Positions 16,362-25,784 of a stretch of DNA of 64,000 nt are shown piece by piece. A model generated the notes under the pieces. The model was not told the DNA's origin. It did not search any database and worked only from the letters and a program-made list of their open reading frames with translations. Both the position numbers and the translations under genes were made by a program. How positions within the stretch are numbered: position 1 is the stretch's first letter; each line of letters opens with the position of its first letter. The DNA lies in NCBI RefSeq assembly GCF_021440085.1, contig NZ_JAKCPW010000016.1, positions 53,332 through 117,331 on the forward strand, given 5' to 3'. Source of the stretch: Dyadobacter sp. CY261 (GTDB lineage Bacteria > Bacteroidota > Bacteroidia > Cytophagales > Spirosomataceae).

Positions 16362-17954
16362 TTAGTATAGCGTAACTTGTCTGATTTGGTTACCCATTTC
16401 TACGTCGCTTACAGCACCTTTAAAATTCTGACGCTCTACTTTCAGGATTGAAATAACGTATCGGTCGCCAGGTTGCGCTTGTTGGGCAAGAGAAGATATA
16501 GAACCGCCTCCTCCGTTGAGGGTAACGCCTCCGATACGTCTGTTGCCACGGGCAAGTGAAATTTCAACTTGCGAAACTCGGAATTTTGCATCTTCCGGAG
16601 AGAAGTTCTTGAAACTCTCGTCTGGTACTGCCAGCACCTGAACACTTCTGGCACCAGATGCAGGTGCACCTCTACGCTCGTCGAAAGGAGCTCCGTTTAC
16701 GCGTACTTCCAAAGATGGTTTCGGAACGCGGTTTACTTTGAATGGCTCAGAACCGAGTAGGTTACCGGCATTGCTTACATTGATATTCAGGCTGGATTTG
16801 TTCGGAACGATTGTGAACTTGCCTTTTTGGCCGCTGGGGATGATTTCACCGCCGTCTGTTGAGAAGTTAGGTGCCCAAAGCGGCCCAAGTGCAGGGCTCT
16901 GAATGCTCAGCTTGTTGGCGCAGCCCAAGTACAACGGAGGCAAAGTTCCCGTTTCAATCTGGTAGGAAGGCTTCACGACGAAGTATTCCTGAGTCATCGT
17001 ATAAGTTGTATCTTTTCCGGATGGGGTAGGGATGGTGATCTGTCCACGAAGCTCTTTTTTAGCAAGACCTTCTGCATTGTAGCCACCGCCCTGGGCAGTA
17101 AACTCGATGAGACCTACGCCATTTTCCACTTTAACAGGCGAACCGTTCAGGCTCATGCGTGGGGTAATACCCGATGCGGATGCTGCGATGAACATCTGGC
17201 CCTTGAATTTTGTACCGGCTACTACCGTTTTTGCATCGGCGCTTACCATGGCAAGAACTCTGTCGAATTTAATGTCGGCTGCACCTACTTTGCTGGCGAG
17301 GTAGTTCAGTACTTCGCCTTCCATACGACGGATGTCGGTTTGTTTCTGGCTGAGTACAGCCAATGCAGCTGCAACAGGCGTAGATTCGAAATTCAATTCG
17401 GCAAAGTCTTTGTTGCGCTGGTCTTTGTTACCTTTTGCAACCGGATCTTCCCGACCGTCGAGCGCAAGTCCTGCAAACTTATTAGGCGAATAATTATTCA
17501 GCGCTGTTGTATAGCCATTCAGAACTTGTTTCAACTGATATGCTTTACCATTTTTTCTTGCACCAATCATCAGTTCAGCCACTTTGGCTTCTTCATCGGG
17601 ATTTTTGATTCCGCCTTCTTCGTTGAAACCACCACCGGCATTGGTAATGATCTCTTGTTTCAAAGCATTCAGTTGATTTGTGATATCAGAAGAAATCTTG
17701 CGTACTTCATCAGCCTGCTTGATCACTGCGACATCTGAGGAGCGGTTCCCCGACTTTTCCACCGCAGCTTTTATTTTGAGTACCGTTTCCTGATTTATCT
17801 TGTTAGCTGCTCCGGAGGATAGTTCCAAAGAATTGTTCAGAAGGATGAATTTTTCGATGATAGCTGAGCTTACCTGCAATGCGAGCATTGCTGTAAGCAC
17901 CAAATACATCATTCCAATCATCTTTTGACGGGGTGTTTCTTTTCCACCTGCCAT
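16362..17954 (-). CDS. gldM: Gliding motility / T9SS motor protein GldM (PorM)
   Basis: Spans the periplasm and, with GldL, forms the proton-driven motor of gliding and type IX secretion. 530 aa: the N-terminus M-A-G-G-K-E-T-P-R-Q-K-M-I-G-M-M-Y-L-V-L-T-A is a family signature and contains the single membrane helix. The long periplasmic part is built of helical then beta domains, and the conserved tail ends in a beta-rich D4-like domain. The gene lies between gldL and gldN, and a strong hairpin precedes it at 18002-18036. Confidence 0.96.
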   Translation of the reverse strand: MAGGKETPRQKMIGMMYLVLTAMLALQVSSAIIEKFILLNNSLELSSGAANKINQETVLKIKAAVEKSGNRSSDVAVIKQADEVRKISSDITNQLNALKQEIITNAGGGFNEEGGIKNPDEEAKVAELMIGARKNGKAYQLKQVLNGYTTALNNYSPNKFAGLALDGREDPVAKGNKDQRNKDFAELNFESTPVAAALAVLSQKQTDIRRMEGEVLNYLASKVGAADIKFDRVLAMVSADAKTVVAGTKFKGQMFIAASASGITPRMSLNGSPVKVENGVGLIEFTAQGGGYNAEGLAKKELRGQITIPTPSGKDTTYTMTQEYFVVKPSYQIETGTLPPLYLGCANKLSIQSPALGPLWAPNFSTDGGEIIPSGQKGKFTIVPNKSSLNINVSNAGNLLGSEPFKVNRVPKPSLEVRVNGAPFDERRGAPASGARSVQVLAVPDESFKNFSPEDAKFRVSQVEISLARGNRRIGGVTLNGGGGSISSLAQQAQPGDRYVISILKVERQNFKGAVSDVEMGNQIRQVTLY

Positions 17955-18001
17955 ATTGTTGTGTAATCAGTTTTCAGTGATTGAATTATTTAACTAACAA
18001 C

Positions 18002-18036
18002 AATGACTCTGTAATCCTGAGAATTACAGAGTCATT
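18002..18036 (-). other. Perfect 14-bp inverted repeat in the gldL-gldM intergenic region
   Basis: AATGACTCTGTAAT (18002-18015) and ATTACAGAGTCATT (18023-18036) form a perfect stem with a 7-base loop. On the minus strand it follows gldL by 12 bases and precedes gldM by about 47. There is no T-run after it (GTTGTTAG), so it is a weak terminator at most. It may protect the 3' end of an upstream transcript or act as a processing site. Confidence 0.6.
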
Positions 18037-18048
18037 GCGAGAGCGCCC

Positions 18049-18864
18049 TTACGCATTGCCACCACGCATCGCGGTCAGCATATTGCCGTAAATGCCGTTC
18101 AATGACGAGATGTTGTTGGTCAATCTCGCCATTTCACTCTTGAATACCTGAGATTCTTTGGTTGCATCGGCCATGTTTTCCATAGCAGCTGTCAGGTTTC
18201 CGTAGAATGCGTTCATCGCTTTCAGGTGTTTGGTAGTATCCTGCAATTCCAGTTCATATACAGCGTTCAATGCACCCATGTTTTTAGTGATCTGCTGGAA
18301 CTGGTCGCGGTATGACTGTGCATCTTTGGTAGCGTCTGCCATGGAGGTCATTGCGTTAATAGCAACTCCGTAAGACTTGTTCATATCACTGATTGCAGTT
18401 GAAGCACTCTTTACATTTCGTGCGTAGTCATTGGTAGCAACGGTAGCGTCAGTTAGGTCGGTGATCTTGCCCACTGTTTCAGACAGGTTTTTGAAACCTT
18501 TGCCCAGGCTATCGAAAACCTCAGGAGTGATCTTCGCATTGTCAAGCATATTGTCCAATTTGGCAGTGATGTTGCTGCTGGGGGCAGAGCTTCTTGAAAT
18601 GGCAGGCCCGCTGTAATCGTCGGCAAGTTCAGGGTAAACTCTTGTCCAATCCGGATCTTTGTCGCTCGGTTGGGTAAGGGTCTGTAATGCATAAAGCAAG
18701 AAAATCAGAACCTCGGTTCCCAGACCCGCTATCAGAAGAGGGCCACCGAAATCCCAGTGCTGAATTTTTGCCAAAGCTCCTAAAATTACGACGGCAGCGC
18801 CCGCACTATATATTGTTGGTACTAGTTTATCCCAAAAAAAATTAGGTCCGCTACTCTTAGCCAT
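18049..18864 (-). CDS. gldL: Gliding motility / T9SS motor protein GldL (PorL)
   Basis: The inner-membrane stator of the T9SS motor, 271 aa. Two N-terminal membrane helices (about 14-35 and 42-62) are followed by a long cytoplasmic helical region. E51 in the second helix (G-L-G-T-E-V-L-I-F) corresponds to the conserved proton-path glutamate of GldL. The cytoplasmic part shows repeated N-A-x-Y and M-A-D-A-T-K-x-S/A segments suggesting coiled-coil assembly. It is preceded by a terminator-like hairpin after gldK. Confidence 0.95.
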   Translation of the reverse strand: MAKSSGPNFFWDKLVPTIYSAGAAVVILGALAKIQHWDFGGPLLIAGLGTEVLIFLLYALQTLTQPSDKDPDWTRVYPELADDYSGPAISRSSAPSSNITAKLDNMLDNAKITPEVFDSLGKGFKNLSETVGKITDLTDATVATNDYARNVKSASTAISDMNKSYGVAINAMTSMADATKDAQSYRDQFQQITKNMGALNAVYELELQDTTKHLKAMNAFYGNLTAAMENMADATKESQVFKSEMARLTNNISSLNGIYGNMLTAMRGGNA

Positions 18865-18932
18865 ACGAATTGAAATCGGTTACAGTGAAAAAATTATAGT
18901 AAGTAAAGTGTTAGATTGGTTCGTCAGATCGT

Positions 18933-18968
18933 AAAAAAGAAGCAGTGTAAAAACGCTGCTTCTTTTTT
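18933..18968. terminator. Terminator-like hairpin between gldK and gldL
   Basis: AAAAAAGAAGCAG (18933-18945) and CTGCTTCTTTTTT (18956-18968) form a perfect 13-bp stem. On the minus strand it lies 13 bases after the gldK stop and ends in a run of six T, so it has the form of a true intrinsic terminator inside the gld gene set. Confidence 0.75.
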
Positions 18969-18981
18969 AGTCGAAGTATTT

Positions 18982-20055
18982 TTAGCGACGACGGGAACGA
19001 GCTCCACCGCGATCGTTCACATTATCCATTACACAACGGAAGCCGATAAATGCGCGGGTTTCGGTTTCAAACTCATAAGTCCGGGTACCGGTTTGCAGGT
19101 AATATGCGATATCTTTCCATGAACCGCCTTTTACTACTTTGCGGGGTTCGTCCGGATTATCGTAGCGTGGGTTCATATCCCATACAATCGCAGTCGCATT
19201 GTCTGTGTAAGCGTCGGAAGTCCATTCTGCTACGTTTCCAGCCATGTTGTACAAGCCGAAATCGTTCGGGTTATATGCGTTAGCGGGACCGGTGTAAGGA
19301 TAGCCGTCAGCGTCGTAGTTTCCACGTTGTGGTTTGAAGTTCGCAAGGAAGCAACCTTTAGCATTCATGGTGTACGGGTTACCCCAGGGATATTTTGCAA
19401 CAGCGCGTCCGCCTCTCGCAGCCCATTCCCATTCAGCTTCTGTCGGTAGACGGAAGCCTGTTGAGTTGAACTGGCCTTCCTTGTTCTGGAAGTCGTGAAG
19501 CAGGTTGGTGCGCCATTTTGAAAAATATTGTGCAGCGATCCAGCTTACGCCTACAACAGGGTATGTGTCGAAACCCGGGTGCTGATAGTAGTATTCTACG
19601 AATGGATCACCGTTGGAGTAGGCGAAGTCTTTTTTCCAAACGGTAGTATCGGGATAGTACTTGGCCATGATTTCTTCCTCGCCCAGTACGGATACGGAGT
19701 CAACCAGTAGCGCGTTTACGAACTGACGATATTCGTTGTTCGTGATCTCAGTATCATCCATAAAAAATGAACTGATCGTCACGCGGCGGTTCATATTGTT
19801 CATGGAGGAAGCGATGTCTTCGTCGGCCTGGCCCATTACAAATGAACCTGAAGGGATTACAACCATTCCAGCCGGAGTGGTTTGTTTAAATCCTTTACGG
19901 GCAGTCGCAGTGATTTCACCGTTTTGAATACCGCTTTCTTCTTTTCCTCCCTTGCCAAACTTGCTTTTGAGGAAACCGCAGCTTTGCAAGAGCATCAATG
20001 CGGCTACCAGAAGCAGGCTTTTGACTCCATCCCGATAGAACACTTTCACATTCAT
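18982..20055 (-). CDS. gldK: Gliding motility / T9SS lipoprotein GldK (PorK)
   Basis: An outer-membrane-anchored lipoprotein that forms the T9SS periplasmic ring with GldN. 357 aa: signal peptide with lipobox L-Q-S-C26, then a formylglycine-generating-enzyme-like (FGE/SUMF1) fold with G-S-F-V-M-G, the segment T-E-A-E-W-E-W-A-A-R-G-G, M-A-G-N-V-A-E-W and a C-terminal G-F-R-C-V. The fold is used as a structural scaffold here. It heads gldK-L-M-N, with PorP/SprF about 350 bases upstream on the same strand. Confidence 0.94.
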   Translation of the reverse strand: MNVKVFYRDGVKSLLLVAALMLLQSCGFLKSKFGKGGKEESGIQNGEITATARKGFKQTTPAGMVVIPSGSFVMGQADEDIASSMNNMNRRVTISSFFMDDTEITNNEYRQFVNALLVDSVSVLGEEEIMAKYYPDTTVWKKDFAYSNGDPFVEYYYQHPGFDTYPVVGVSWIAAQYFSKWRTNLLHDFQNKEGQFNSTGFRLPTEAEWEWAARGGRAVAKYPWGNPYTMNAKGCFLANFKPQRGNYDADGYPYTGPANAYNPNDFGLYNMAGNVAEWTSDAYTDNATAIVWDMNPRYDNPDEPRKVVKGGSWKDIAYYLQTGTRTYEFETETRAFIGFRCVMDNVNDRGGARSRRR

Positions 20056-20409
20056 AGTGGTTTTGTAAATTTTGATAATAAAATGCTAGCCTAAAAACGT
20101 TAACGAATGATATCTAGTATACTTGAAATAAAAACAAACTGTGAACGCCTGCCAGATTGGATGCCTCCGATTTCGACGGTGAAATCGCTACGGATCAGTT
20201 ACTAAATCAGGCGTTTATCGACTTAACGTAAGAAAAATGCAAATGGTATGGAAGCCGAACATTTTACAAATATAAATCAAAGTTTCGCAAACTGCTTCAC
20301 ATGAGTTACCAAGAGGTTTGCAAAAAACGTCGATTTGACATTCACTTCTTAGATTTTTAATAATTAGGCGATAAAATATTAATATTGCTTGAGGCGTTTA
20401 AACGGCTTG
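20056..20409 (-). promoter_or_regulatory. Long gldK upstream region with a -7 box at 20267-20274
   Basis: This 354-base gap between porP/sprF and gldK holds no convincing coding frame. On the minus strand, TATATTTG at 20274-20267 matches the -7 consensus exactly and would give a leader of about 200 bases before gldK. No -33 element sits at the right distance. The A/T-rich stretch at 20340-20400 is otherwise featureless. Confidence 0.35.
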
Positions 20410-21387
20410 CTAAAAGCGGAATCTAGGTGTACGGATAGGCGCTTTTTTGCCGAATTTCGGAGAAGGTAATGCATATGAAAGCATTACCTCAAAAGACGAA
20501 GGTGCCTTTGCTTTATCACCGCCTACCACCATATCATACGCTCCCGAGAGCCTCAACGATTGATCCGGCAGGAGATAAATGCCGCCCATGATGATGAAGT
20601 AAGTATCTTGTTGTCGGTAAGTACCGCCAATCCAGTAACGCTTATTGTATGTAACAGTGGCGCCTCCCTCGACAGATACGGTGCTAATGTCTGATTTTAC
20701 CAGAACGATCGGTTGAATATCGAGCAGGTAACCAAGTTCCAGGTTTACCCCGGCATTAAAATACAGTGTCCTTGGAAGCGGATTGGTGCCGGTTTCAGAA
20801 CCTAACTGGTATTTGGGTTTCAGGAAGTGATTTAATGAGATACCTGCATAGAATGTCTCATTCTCATAACGCGCTCCCACAGAGAAATCTGGGTTGATTT
20901 CAGCGATTGTGCCTGTCTGGATCAAGGGATCATCCGGATCGCGGGCACGCAGCTTTCCATAGTCGATTGCCTGCCGGAATAGCCCTGCGCTGACACCCAA
21001 GCCCAACTTACCCCCGCCAAGCGGCAGCTGATATGCGGCTGAAAGTTTAAAGTCCTGATCTGTTCTCGGGCCACTTTTATCGTTTAGCGCATAAAAGCCG
21101 ATACCAAAATTTTTGAAGGGCATGCTGAATGAGAACAGTTGCGTTGAAAGTGCGCCACCGGTGTCATCAATATTAGTACCTTGATAACCTGCGTATTGCG
21201 TCCTGTGTGTAAGCTGGAATTTCGTAAGGCCATCAGCTCCGGCAGCGGCTGGGTTCAGGTAGAGCTGATTCAAGGAGAATAAGCTGAACTGCGCATCCTT
21301 CTGGGCAAGGGCGCAGAGCGGTAGGAAAAGCAATAATGCAAAGGGCCGGATATATCTGGTACTTCGAATAGTAAAAGTCAAAGTCAT
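20410..21387 (-). CDS. PorP/SprF family type IX secretion outer-membrane protein
   Basis: 325 aa with a signal peptide ending near A-L-A-Q. The family opening D-A-Q-F-S-L-F-S-L-N-Q-L-Y-L-N-P-A-A-A-G is followed by a beta-barrel-like sequence with alternating aromatic residues up to the terminal F-R-F. Members help place T9SS substrates at the surface or help gliding motor assembly. Location just upstream of gldK-L-M-N on the same strand supports a role in that machine. Paralogues are numerous in this phylum, so equivalence to PorP itself is not certain. Confidence 0.88.
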   Translation of the reverse strand: MTLTFTIRSTRYIRPFALLLFLPLCALAQKDAQFSLFSLNQLYLNPAAAGADGLTKFQLTHRTQYAGYQGTNIDDTGGALSTQLFSFSMPFKNFGIGFYALNDKSGPRTDQDFKLSAAYQLPLGGGKLGLGVSAGLFRQAIDYGKLRARDPDDPLIQTGTIAEINPDFSVGARYENETFYAGISLNHFLKPKYQLGSETGTNPLPRTLYFNAGVNLELGYLLDIQPIVLVKSDISTVSVEGGATVTYNKRYWIGGTYRQQDTYFIIMGGIYLLPDQSLRLSGAYDMVVGGDKAKAPSSFEVMLSYALPSPKFGKKAPIRTPRFRF

Positions 21388-21475
21388 GCCGCTGGAATGG
21401 ATTTAAGGAACACGCTGATATGCTTTCGGATTTAGATTGATAACGCATATTGCTTAAAAAAATTGATATAAACAT

Positions 21476-21509
21476 GAAAAAGCCCCGGATTTTTTCCGGG
21501 GCTTTTTGT
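21476..21509 (-). terminator. Intrinsic terminator after hemD
   Basis: AAAAAGCCCCGGA and TCCGGGGCTTTTT flank a short T-rich loop (21476-21507). On the minus strand it follows the hemD stop and separates the sucD-hemD side from the T9SS genes. The structure would work in both directions. Confidence 0.85.
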
Positions 21510-21525
21510 GCCTTTGCAAAGGTGT

Positions 21526-22308
21526 TTATACGTTGTTCGCCTGGCGGATGTATAGGTCCAGTGCGCCTGTCATAGAAGGGGCATTGGGAAGCGGTGCCTG
21601 AATGTCAACAAACAAGCCTGCATCCTCCACGGCCTTAGCAGTAGTAGGGCCAAATGCCGCAATGCGGGTACTGTTCTGTTTGAAATCCGGGAAGTTATCG
21701 AAAAGCGACTTGATCCCTGAGGGACTGAAGAATGCGATAATATCGTAATATACATCTTCAAGGTCAGATAAATCCGCCGAACCTGTCTGATACATAGTCG
21801 CTTCTGTAAAGTGGAATTCTTCCGTGTCGGCAAACTCGGGGATGTCATTTTTTCTGACGTCCGAACATGGGTAGAGGAACTTCTCTTTTTTATGCTTACG
21901 CATCAGCTCAATCAGCTCGGCAGCTGTTTTCGTGCCTGTAAAGATCTTTCTTTTGCGGATCACAATGTATTTCTGCAGGTAATTGGCAGTTTGTTCCGAG
22001 ATACAGAAATATTTCATCGTAGCAGGTACCTCGACGCGGCCTTCGTTACAAACACGAAAGAAATGATCGATCGCGTTGCGGCTCGTGAAAATTACAGCCG
22101 TGTGGTCCAGAATGTTGACTTTTTGCTTCCGAAAGTCTTTATAGGAAACTCCGTCGACCTGAATGAACGGGCGGAAATCAACCTTGATATTATACTTTCT
22201 GGCTAATTCGTAATAAGGTGAATTCTCGTCTGCTGGTCGGGATTGACTTACTAAAAGGCTGGTTACTTTTTTAAGCCTGTCCTGATCAAAATTGATGGTA
22301 TCACTCAT
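21526..22308 (-). CDS. hemD: Uroporphyrinogen-III synthase
   Basis: Closes hydroxymethylbilane to uroporphyrinogen III in haem synthesis. 260 aa with the divergent HemD fold. Recognisable parts are the F-T-S-R-N-A-I-D-H-F segment near residue 75, the Y-P-C-S-D-V-R-K region near 146, and the late F-F-S-P-S-G-I-K-S-L and A-F-G-P-T-T-A-K-A-V-E-D. HemD is poorly conserved, but these short motifs are characteristic. It follows the DUF4271 gene by 41 bases and is probably cotranscribed with it. Confidence 0.88.
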   Translation of the reverse strand: MSDTINFDQDRLKKVTSLLVSQSRPADENSPYYELARKYNIKVDFRPFIQVDGVSYKDFRKQKVNILDHTAVIFTSRNAIDHFFRVCNEGRVEVPATMKYFCISEQTANYLQKYIVIRKRKIFTGTKTAAELIELMRKHKKEKFLYPCSDVRKNDIPEFADTEEFHFTEATMYQTGSADLSDLEDVYYDIIAFFSPSGIKSLFDNFPDFKQNSTRIAAFGPTTAKAVEDAGLFVDIQAPLPNAPSMTGALDLYIRQANNV

Positions 22309-22349
22309 GTATAATCCTCATTAGTTTATTCCCAAATCATATCTCGTTA

Positions 22350-23531
22350 CTACAAAGCAAACTTCATACTCACGATGAGCGGGATAATTTCGATGACACA
22401 AAGGTAAGAAAATAAATAGAGATTAATCAACGAGCCGGTCGGCTTGGCTACAACATAAAGTCCGACAAACCGCGCCAGATAGAAAAAAAGAAACGGTAAA
22501 AGTACATACGGTCTGCTTGCATCCAGCCAGTTGATGTGATTGGAATACAAGCCGAAAATGACCAGAAAAATCAATGCGTAAAAAAGGTACGAAGACTGTA
22601 CGATCTTGATAAACATGATGTCGACCTGCTTGTCCAGATTAAGCATATTCCCAGCTAAAACCATGAATACATACTTCGCATAGATCAAAAGAAAGAAGAT
22701 CAGCGAAAGGATAAAGAAGTCCCCCAGGATTTGTAATGTATTTGCTTTTTCGGATAGTATTGTGCTGACAGAGAATAAATTAAGCCTGTTTACGGATAAA
22801 TAAATCACGGTAAATCCCATCATCATCGAACTGATCACCACGAAGAAAATCACCGTGTTGCTGTAAGGCTTGTTGATCTTCGATAACTGGTCGCGCGGGT
22901 CGTTGTTGAAAAATTCGATAGGATTTATCAAACGGATAAAAGACAGCGGGTTCAGATTGAAAATCCAGGCATTTAGAATAAGGATAATGATCAAAGCAAT
23001 GCCCGCAAACGTACCGAATGGTGAGAGGGAAACAGGCTTGATATTAATAAAACTGGAACGGGCTGGCGCAATGGTTTCAGCATCTGTCTCCTTCTTTTTG
23101 TTGCAGATAATGACCGTTTTATCCGCAATGCCGGGGTTGCCGTAGAGGGTAAGTAACAATTCATCTTTGTGGTAAAGACGGTACAAACTGTCCAGGTTGA
23201 GTTCCTGCCATTTGCCCGCGTCTATCCGGTTTTGCAATGCCCCTTCCAAAAAAAGGTAGCTCTCATTTTCGGAATGGACCAGAAGCGAATATCGCCTGTT
23301 TTTGACCAGATCAATATAAAGGCTTGTGAAGCGCGTGCCTTCGTTGACGCCTTGCGAGAAAGGGACGTAGTTTTTGTAATTTTCATTATACACCAGCCAG
23401 TCGTCCTGGTAGTTATATACCGGGAAAAACTGGCGTGGCGGGTTCACTTTTGGCGCGCCGTGCGTGAGCGTGCCCAACAAGCCTAATGCCGTAAAAAAAG
23501 CCCAAAAAACAGTCGGATAGATGGACTTCAT
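22350..23531 (-). CDS. DUF4271 family membrane protein
   Basis: A 393-aa inner-membrane protein typical of Bacteroidota. After a signal-like helix there is an extracytoplasmic region of about 150 residues. It is followed by the family phrase L-S-P-F-G-T-F near 171 and six to seven membrane helices. No enzymatic motif is visible. It is often found near hemD and T9SS genes in Cytophagales, as here. A function cannot be given; an envelope or gliding-related role would be guesswork from position. Confidence 0.75.
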   Translation of the reverse strand: MKSIYPTVFWAFFTALGLLGTLTHGAPKVNPPRQFFPVYNYQDDWLVYNENYKNYVPFSQGVNEGTRFTSLYIDLVKNRRYSLLVHSENESYLFLEGALQNRIDAGKWQELNLDSLYRLYHKDELLLTLYGNPGIADKTVIICNKKKETDAETIAPARSSFINIKPVSLSPFGTFAGIALIIILILNAWIFNLNPLSFIRLINPIEFFNNDPRDQLSKINKPYSNTVIFFVVISSMMMGFTVIYLSVNRLNLFSVSTILSEKANTLQILGDFFILSLIFFLLIYAKYVFMVLAGNMLNLDKQVDIMFIKIVQSSYLFYALIFLVIFGLYSNHINWLDASRPYVLLPFLFFYLARFVGLYVVAKPTGSLINLYLFSYLCVIEIIPLIVSMKFAL

Positions 23532-23537
23532 CGGTAC

Positions 23538-23566
23538 AAAAAAGGCTGGGTTCCCCCAGCCCTTTG
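23538..23566 (-). terminator. Intrinsic terminator after sucD
   Basis: On the minus strand AAAGGGCTGGG, a short loop and CCCAGCCTTTTTT follow the sucD stop by about 20 bases and end just before the DUF4271 gene. Confidence 0.8.
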
Positions 23567-23587
23567 ATCAAAGTCAGTTAGCAATGA

Positions 23588-24466
23588 TTATTTTCTTCCC
23601 AGCGCAAGAAGCATGGTTTCGCCGATCAATGCAGGTGATTCTGCCACGAAAATGCCAGATTCCTTCATGATACGGATCTTTGCTTCTGCGGTATCGTCAG
23701 CACCGCCGATGATAGCGCCCGCGTGGCCCATACGGCGTCCTTTCGGCGCAGTCTGTCCAGCAATAAAACCTACAACCGGCTTTTTGTTACCAGTCGATTT
23801 TACGTAGTTCGCAGCATCCGCTTCCATGCTTCCGCCGATCTCACCGATCATGACGATCGCTTCGGTTTCGTCGTCGTTCATCAGGAGCTCAACCGCTTCC
23901 TTGGTAGTTGTGCCGATGATAGGGTCACCGCCGATACCGATAGCAGTTGTCTGGCCCAATCCGGCACGTGTTAACTGGTCTACGGCTTCGTAAGTAAGCG
24001 TTCCGGATTTCGATACCAGACCGATCGTTCCTTTTTTGAAGATAAAGCCTGGCATGATACCAACTTTACATTCTTCCGCAGTGATAATACCGGGGCAGTT
24101 AGGGCCGATCAGGCGCGTATTTTTGTTTTTGATATATTCTTTTGCCTGCATCATGTCCTTGGTTGGGATACCCTCGGTGATACAAACGATAACGCCGATA
24201 CCAGCATCAGCAGCTTCCATGATCGCGTCCGCAGCAAATGCCGGTGGAACAAAGATGATGGACACGTCTGCCCCGGTAGCGCGTACGGCAAGGTCAACTG
24301 TATTAAAAACAGGTCTTTCCAAATGAGAAAGCCCACCTTTGCCAGGCGTAACACCACCTACGACATTCGTACCGTATTCAATCATTTGTTGGGCGTGGAA
24401 AGAGCCCTCCGAACCGGTAAATCCCTGAACTATGATCTTGGAGTTTTTATTAACTAAAACGCTCAT
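23588..24466 (-). CDS. sucD: Succinyl-CoA ligase, alpha subunit
   Basis: Couples succinyl-CoA cleavage to nucleotide triphosphate formation in the TCA cycle. 292 aa with the CoA-binding Rossmann domain (V-Q-G-F-T-G-S-E-G-S near 13-22, G-G-V-T-P-G-K-G-G). The ligase domain has the phosphorylated histidine in G-R-R-M-G-H-A-G-A-I. The beta subunit gene is not adjacent, so the two subunits are expressed from separate loci in this genome. Confidence 0.96.
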   Translation of the reverse strand: MSVLVNKNSKIIVQGFTGSEGSFHAQQMIEYGTNVVGGVTPGKGGLSHLERPVFNTVDLAVRATGADVSIIFVPPAFAADAIMEAADAGIGVIVCITEGIPTKDMMQAKEYIKNKNTRLIGPNCPGIITAEECKVGIMPGFIFKKGTIGLVSKSGTLTYEAVDQLTRAGLGQTTAIGIGGDPIIGTTTKEAVELLMNDDETEAIVMIGEIGGSMEADAANYVKSTGNKKPVVGFIAGQTAPKGRRMGHAGAIIGGADDTAEAKIRIMKESGIFVAESPALIGETMLLALGRK

Positions 24467-24569
24467 GTTGGTAAATCAGTTTTTTCGGTAAAAGTAGGAC
24501 GAAAAGCACGAAGTAGCAAAATGTAGCCATAATTTGTAAATTGCTTTTTTGACTACATGATGGCTGTTT

Positions 24570-25172
24570 ATGAACATATTTCTGAATCCGCATATATTTT
24601 CTAATCTCGTTCTAACGATCACCAGTTTATTTGTCTTCTTTCGCTATTTCAGGCAACAACCGGTTTTGATCCGATGGCTCTGGGGCATTTTTTTTGCAAG
24701 CATTTCACTCGCAGCATTTACCGACTTCCTGTTTTATGGGGGTGTGGAGGGGTTGGGGCAGGTAAAAGAAGTACTGATGGCGGGAGAAATGACGCTGGGG
24801 GCATTGTGTCTCGTAACCGCGTCCTGGTGTCTAATTATGCGTTATAAAAGCGGGAAGTATCTATTCTTTTCGACGGTTGGGTTGGGAACATTGCTATTCT
24901 ACTGCATTACCTGGTTCCGGGTGGAATATGTAGGTTTGATCATTAAGGCATTTTGTATCCTGGTAACATTGCTGATCTCCTGTGTAGGGTTGGCAAACCG
25001 CCAGAAGAGCGCATTGTGGACGCTGTTTTCAATGATGCTGCTGGCACTTTCCACGAAGTCGGGGAAGCTGCCGATACCGATGGACCCGGTGGACATTAAT
25101 CACTATATGATGGTGTTATCGCTGATTTGTGTCGGAAGGGCCGTGCGTGATCAGTACAAGATCCTCTTTTAA
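24570..25172 (+). CDS. Polytopic membrane protein of unknown function
   Basis: A 200-aa protein made almost entirely of membrane helices (about six), with short polar loops and no signal peptide. Histidine and proline occur in the loops (P-M-D-P-V-D-I-N-H-Y near the end), and an F-T-D-F-L-F-Y-G segment lies near residue 51. The size and layout resemble small uncharacterised Bacteroidota membrane proteins. I cannot name a family with confidence. It diverges from sucD and stands 95 bases ahead of azurin. Confidence 0.7.
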   Translation: MNIFLNPHIFSNLVLTITSLFVFFRYFRQQPVLIRWLWGIFFASISLAAFTDFLFYGGVEGLGQVKEVLMAGEMTLGALCLVTASWCLIMRYKSGKYLFFSTVGLGTLLFYCITWFRVEYVGLIIKAFCILVTLLISCVGLANRQKSALWTLFSMMLLALSTKSGKLPIPMDPVDINHYMMVLSLICVGRAVRDQYKILF

Positions 25173-25266
25173 ATTCAAACAATTGTTAATGCATTGCATT
25201 TTTCAGAACGCGTGTCGTAAATTGCACCAGTTAAATTTAAATAAACAAGTTTACTAATACTCAGAT

Positions 25267-25764
25267 ATGAAAATGACCAAGTATGGCGTAATGCTTCTTG
25301 CCTCGGTTTTGGCTTTTGGAGCAGTTACAATGAACCCTGTTTCGGCTGAAACGTCTCCTGCTAAAGAAGTATCAAGCGATGTAAAGCAAGCTAAAACGAT
25401 CGTTATCAAAGGTAGTGATGCAATGCAGTTCGACCTGAAAGAGATCAAAGTGAAGGCGGGACAAAAAGTGAAACTTACGCTGACACACTCAGGTAAACTT
25501 GCGAAGGCTGCTATGGGCCACAACTGGGTGCTTCTGAAACCAGGTACTGATGTAGCAGCATTCGGATCGAAAGCTGCTGCTGCAAGAGAGACAGATTATA
25601 TTCCTGCATCAGAAAAAGCGAGCATCATCGCGCATACCAAGCTGGTAGGCGGTGGCGAAAGCGATACGATCGAGTTTACAGCTCCTGCAAAAGGAACTTA
25701 TTCATTCATTTGCAGCTTCCCAGGCCACTACGCGCTGATGAAAGGCAGCTTCATCGTTGAATAG
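25267..25764 (+). CDS. Azurin (blue copper protein)
   Basis: A periplasmic one-electron carrier. 165 aa: signal peptide to about residue 27, a linker rich in K, S and A, then the cupredoxin domain. All type 1 copper ligands are visible: H85 in M-G-H-N-W-V, and C149, H154 and M158 in C-S-F-P-G-H-Y-A-L-M. It may feed electrons to a cytochrome oxidase or accept them from periplasmic dehydrogenases. Monocistronic, with a perfect terminator behind it. Confidence 0.95.
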   Translation: MKMTKYGVMLLASVLAFGAVTMNPVSAETSPAKEVSSDVKQAKTIVIKGSDAMQFDLKEIKVKAGQKVKLTLTHSGKLAKAAMGHNWVLLKPGTDVAAFGSKAAAARETDYIPASEKASIIAHTKLVGGGESDTIEFTAPAKGTYSFICSFPGHYALMKGSFIVE

Positions 25765-25784
25765 CCAACCCTGAGCCTACATAT

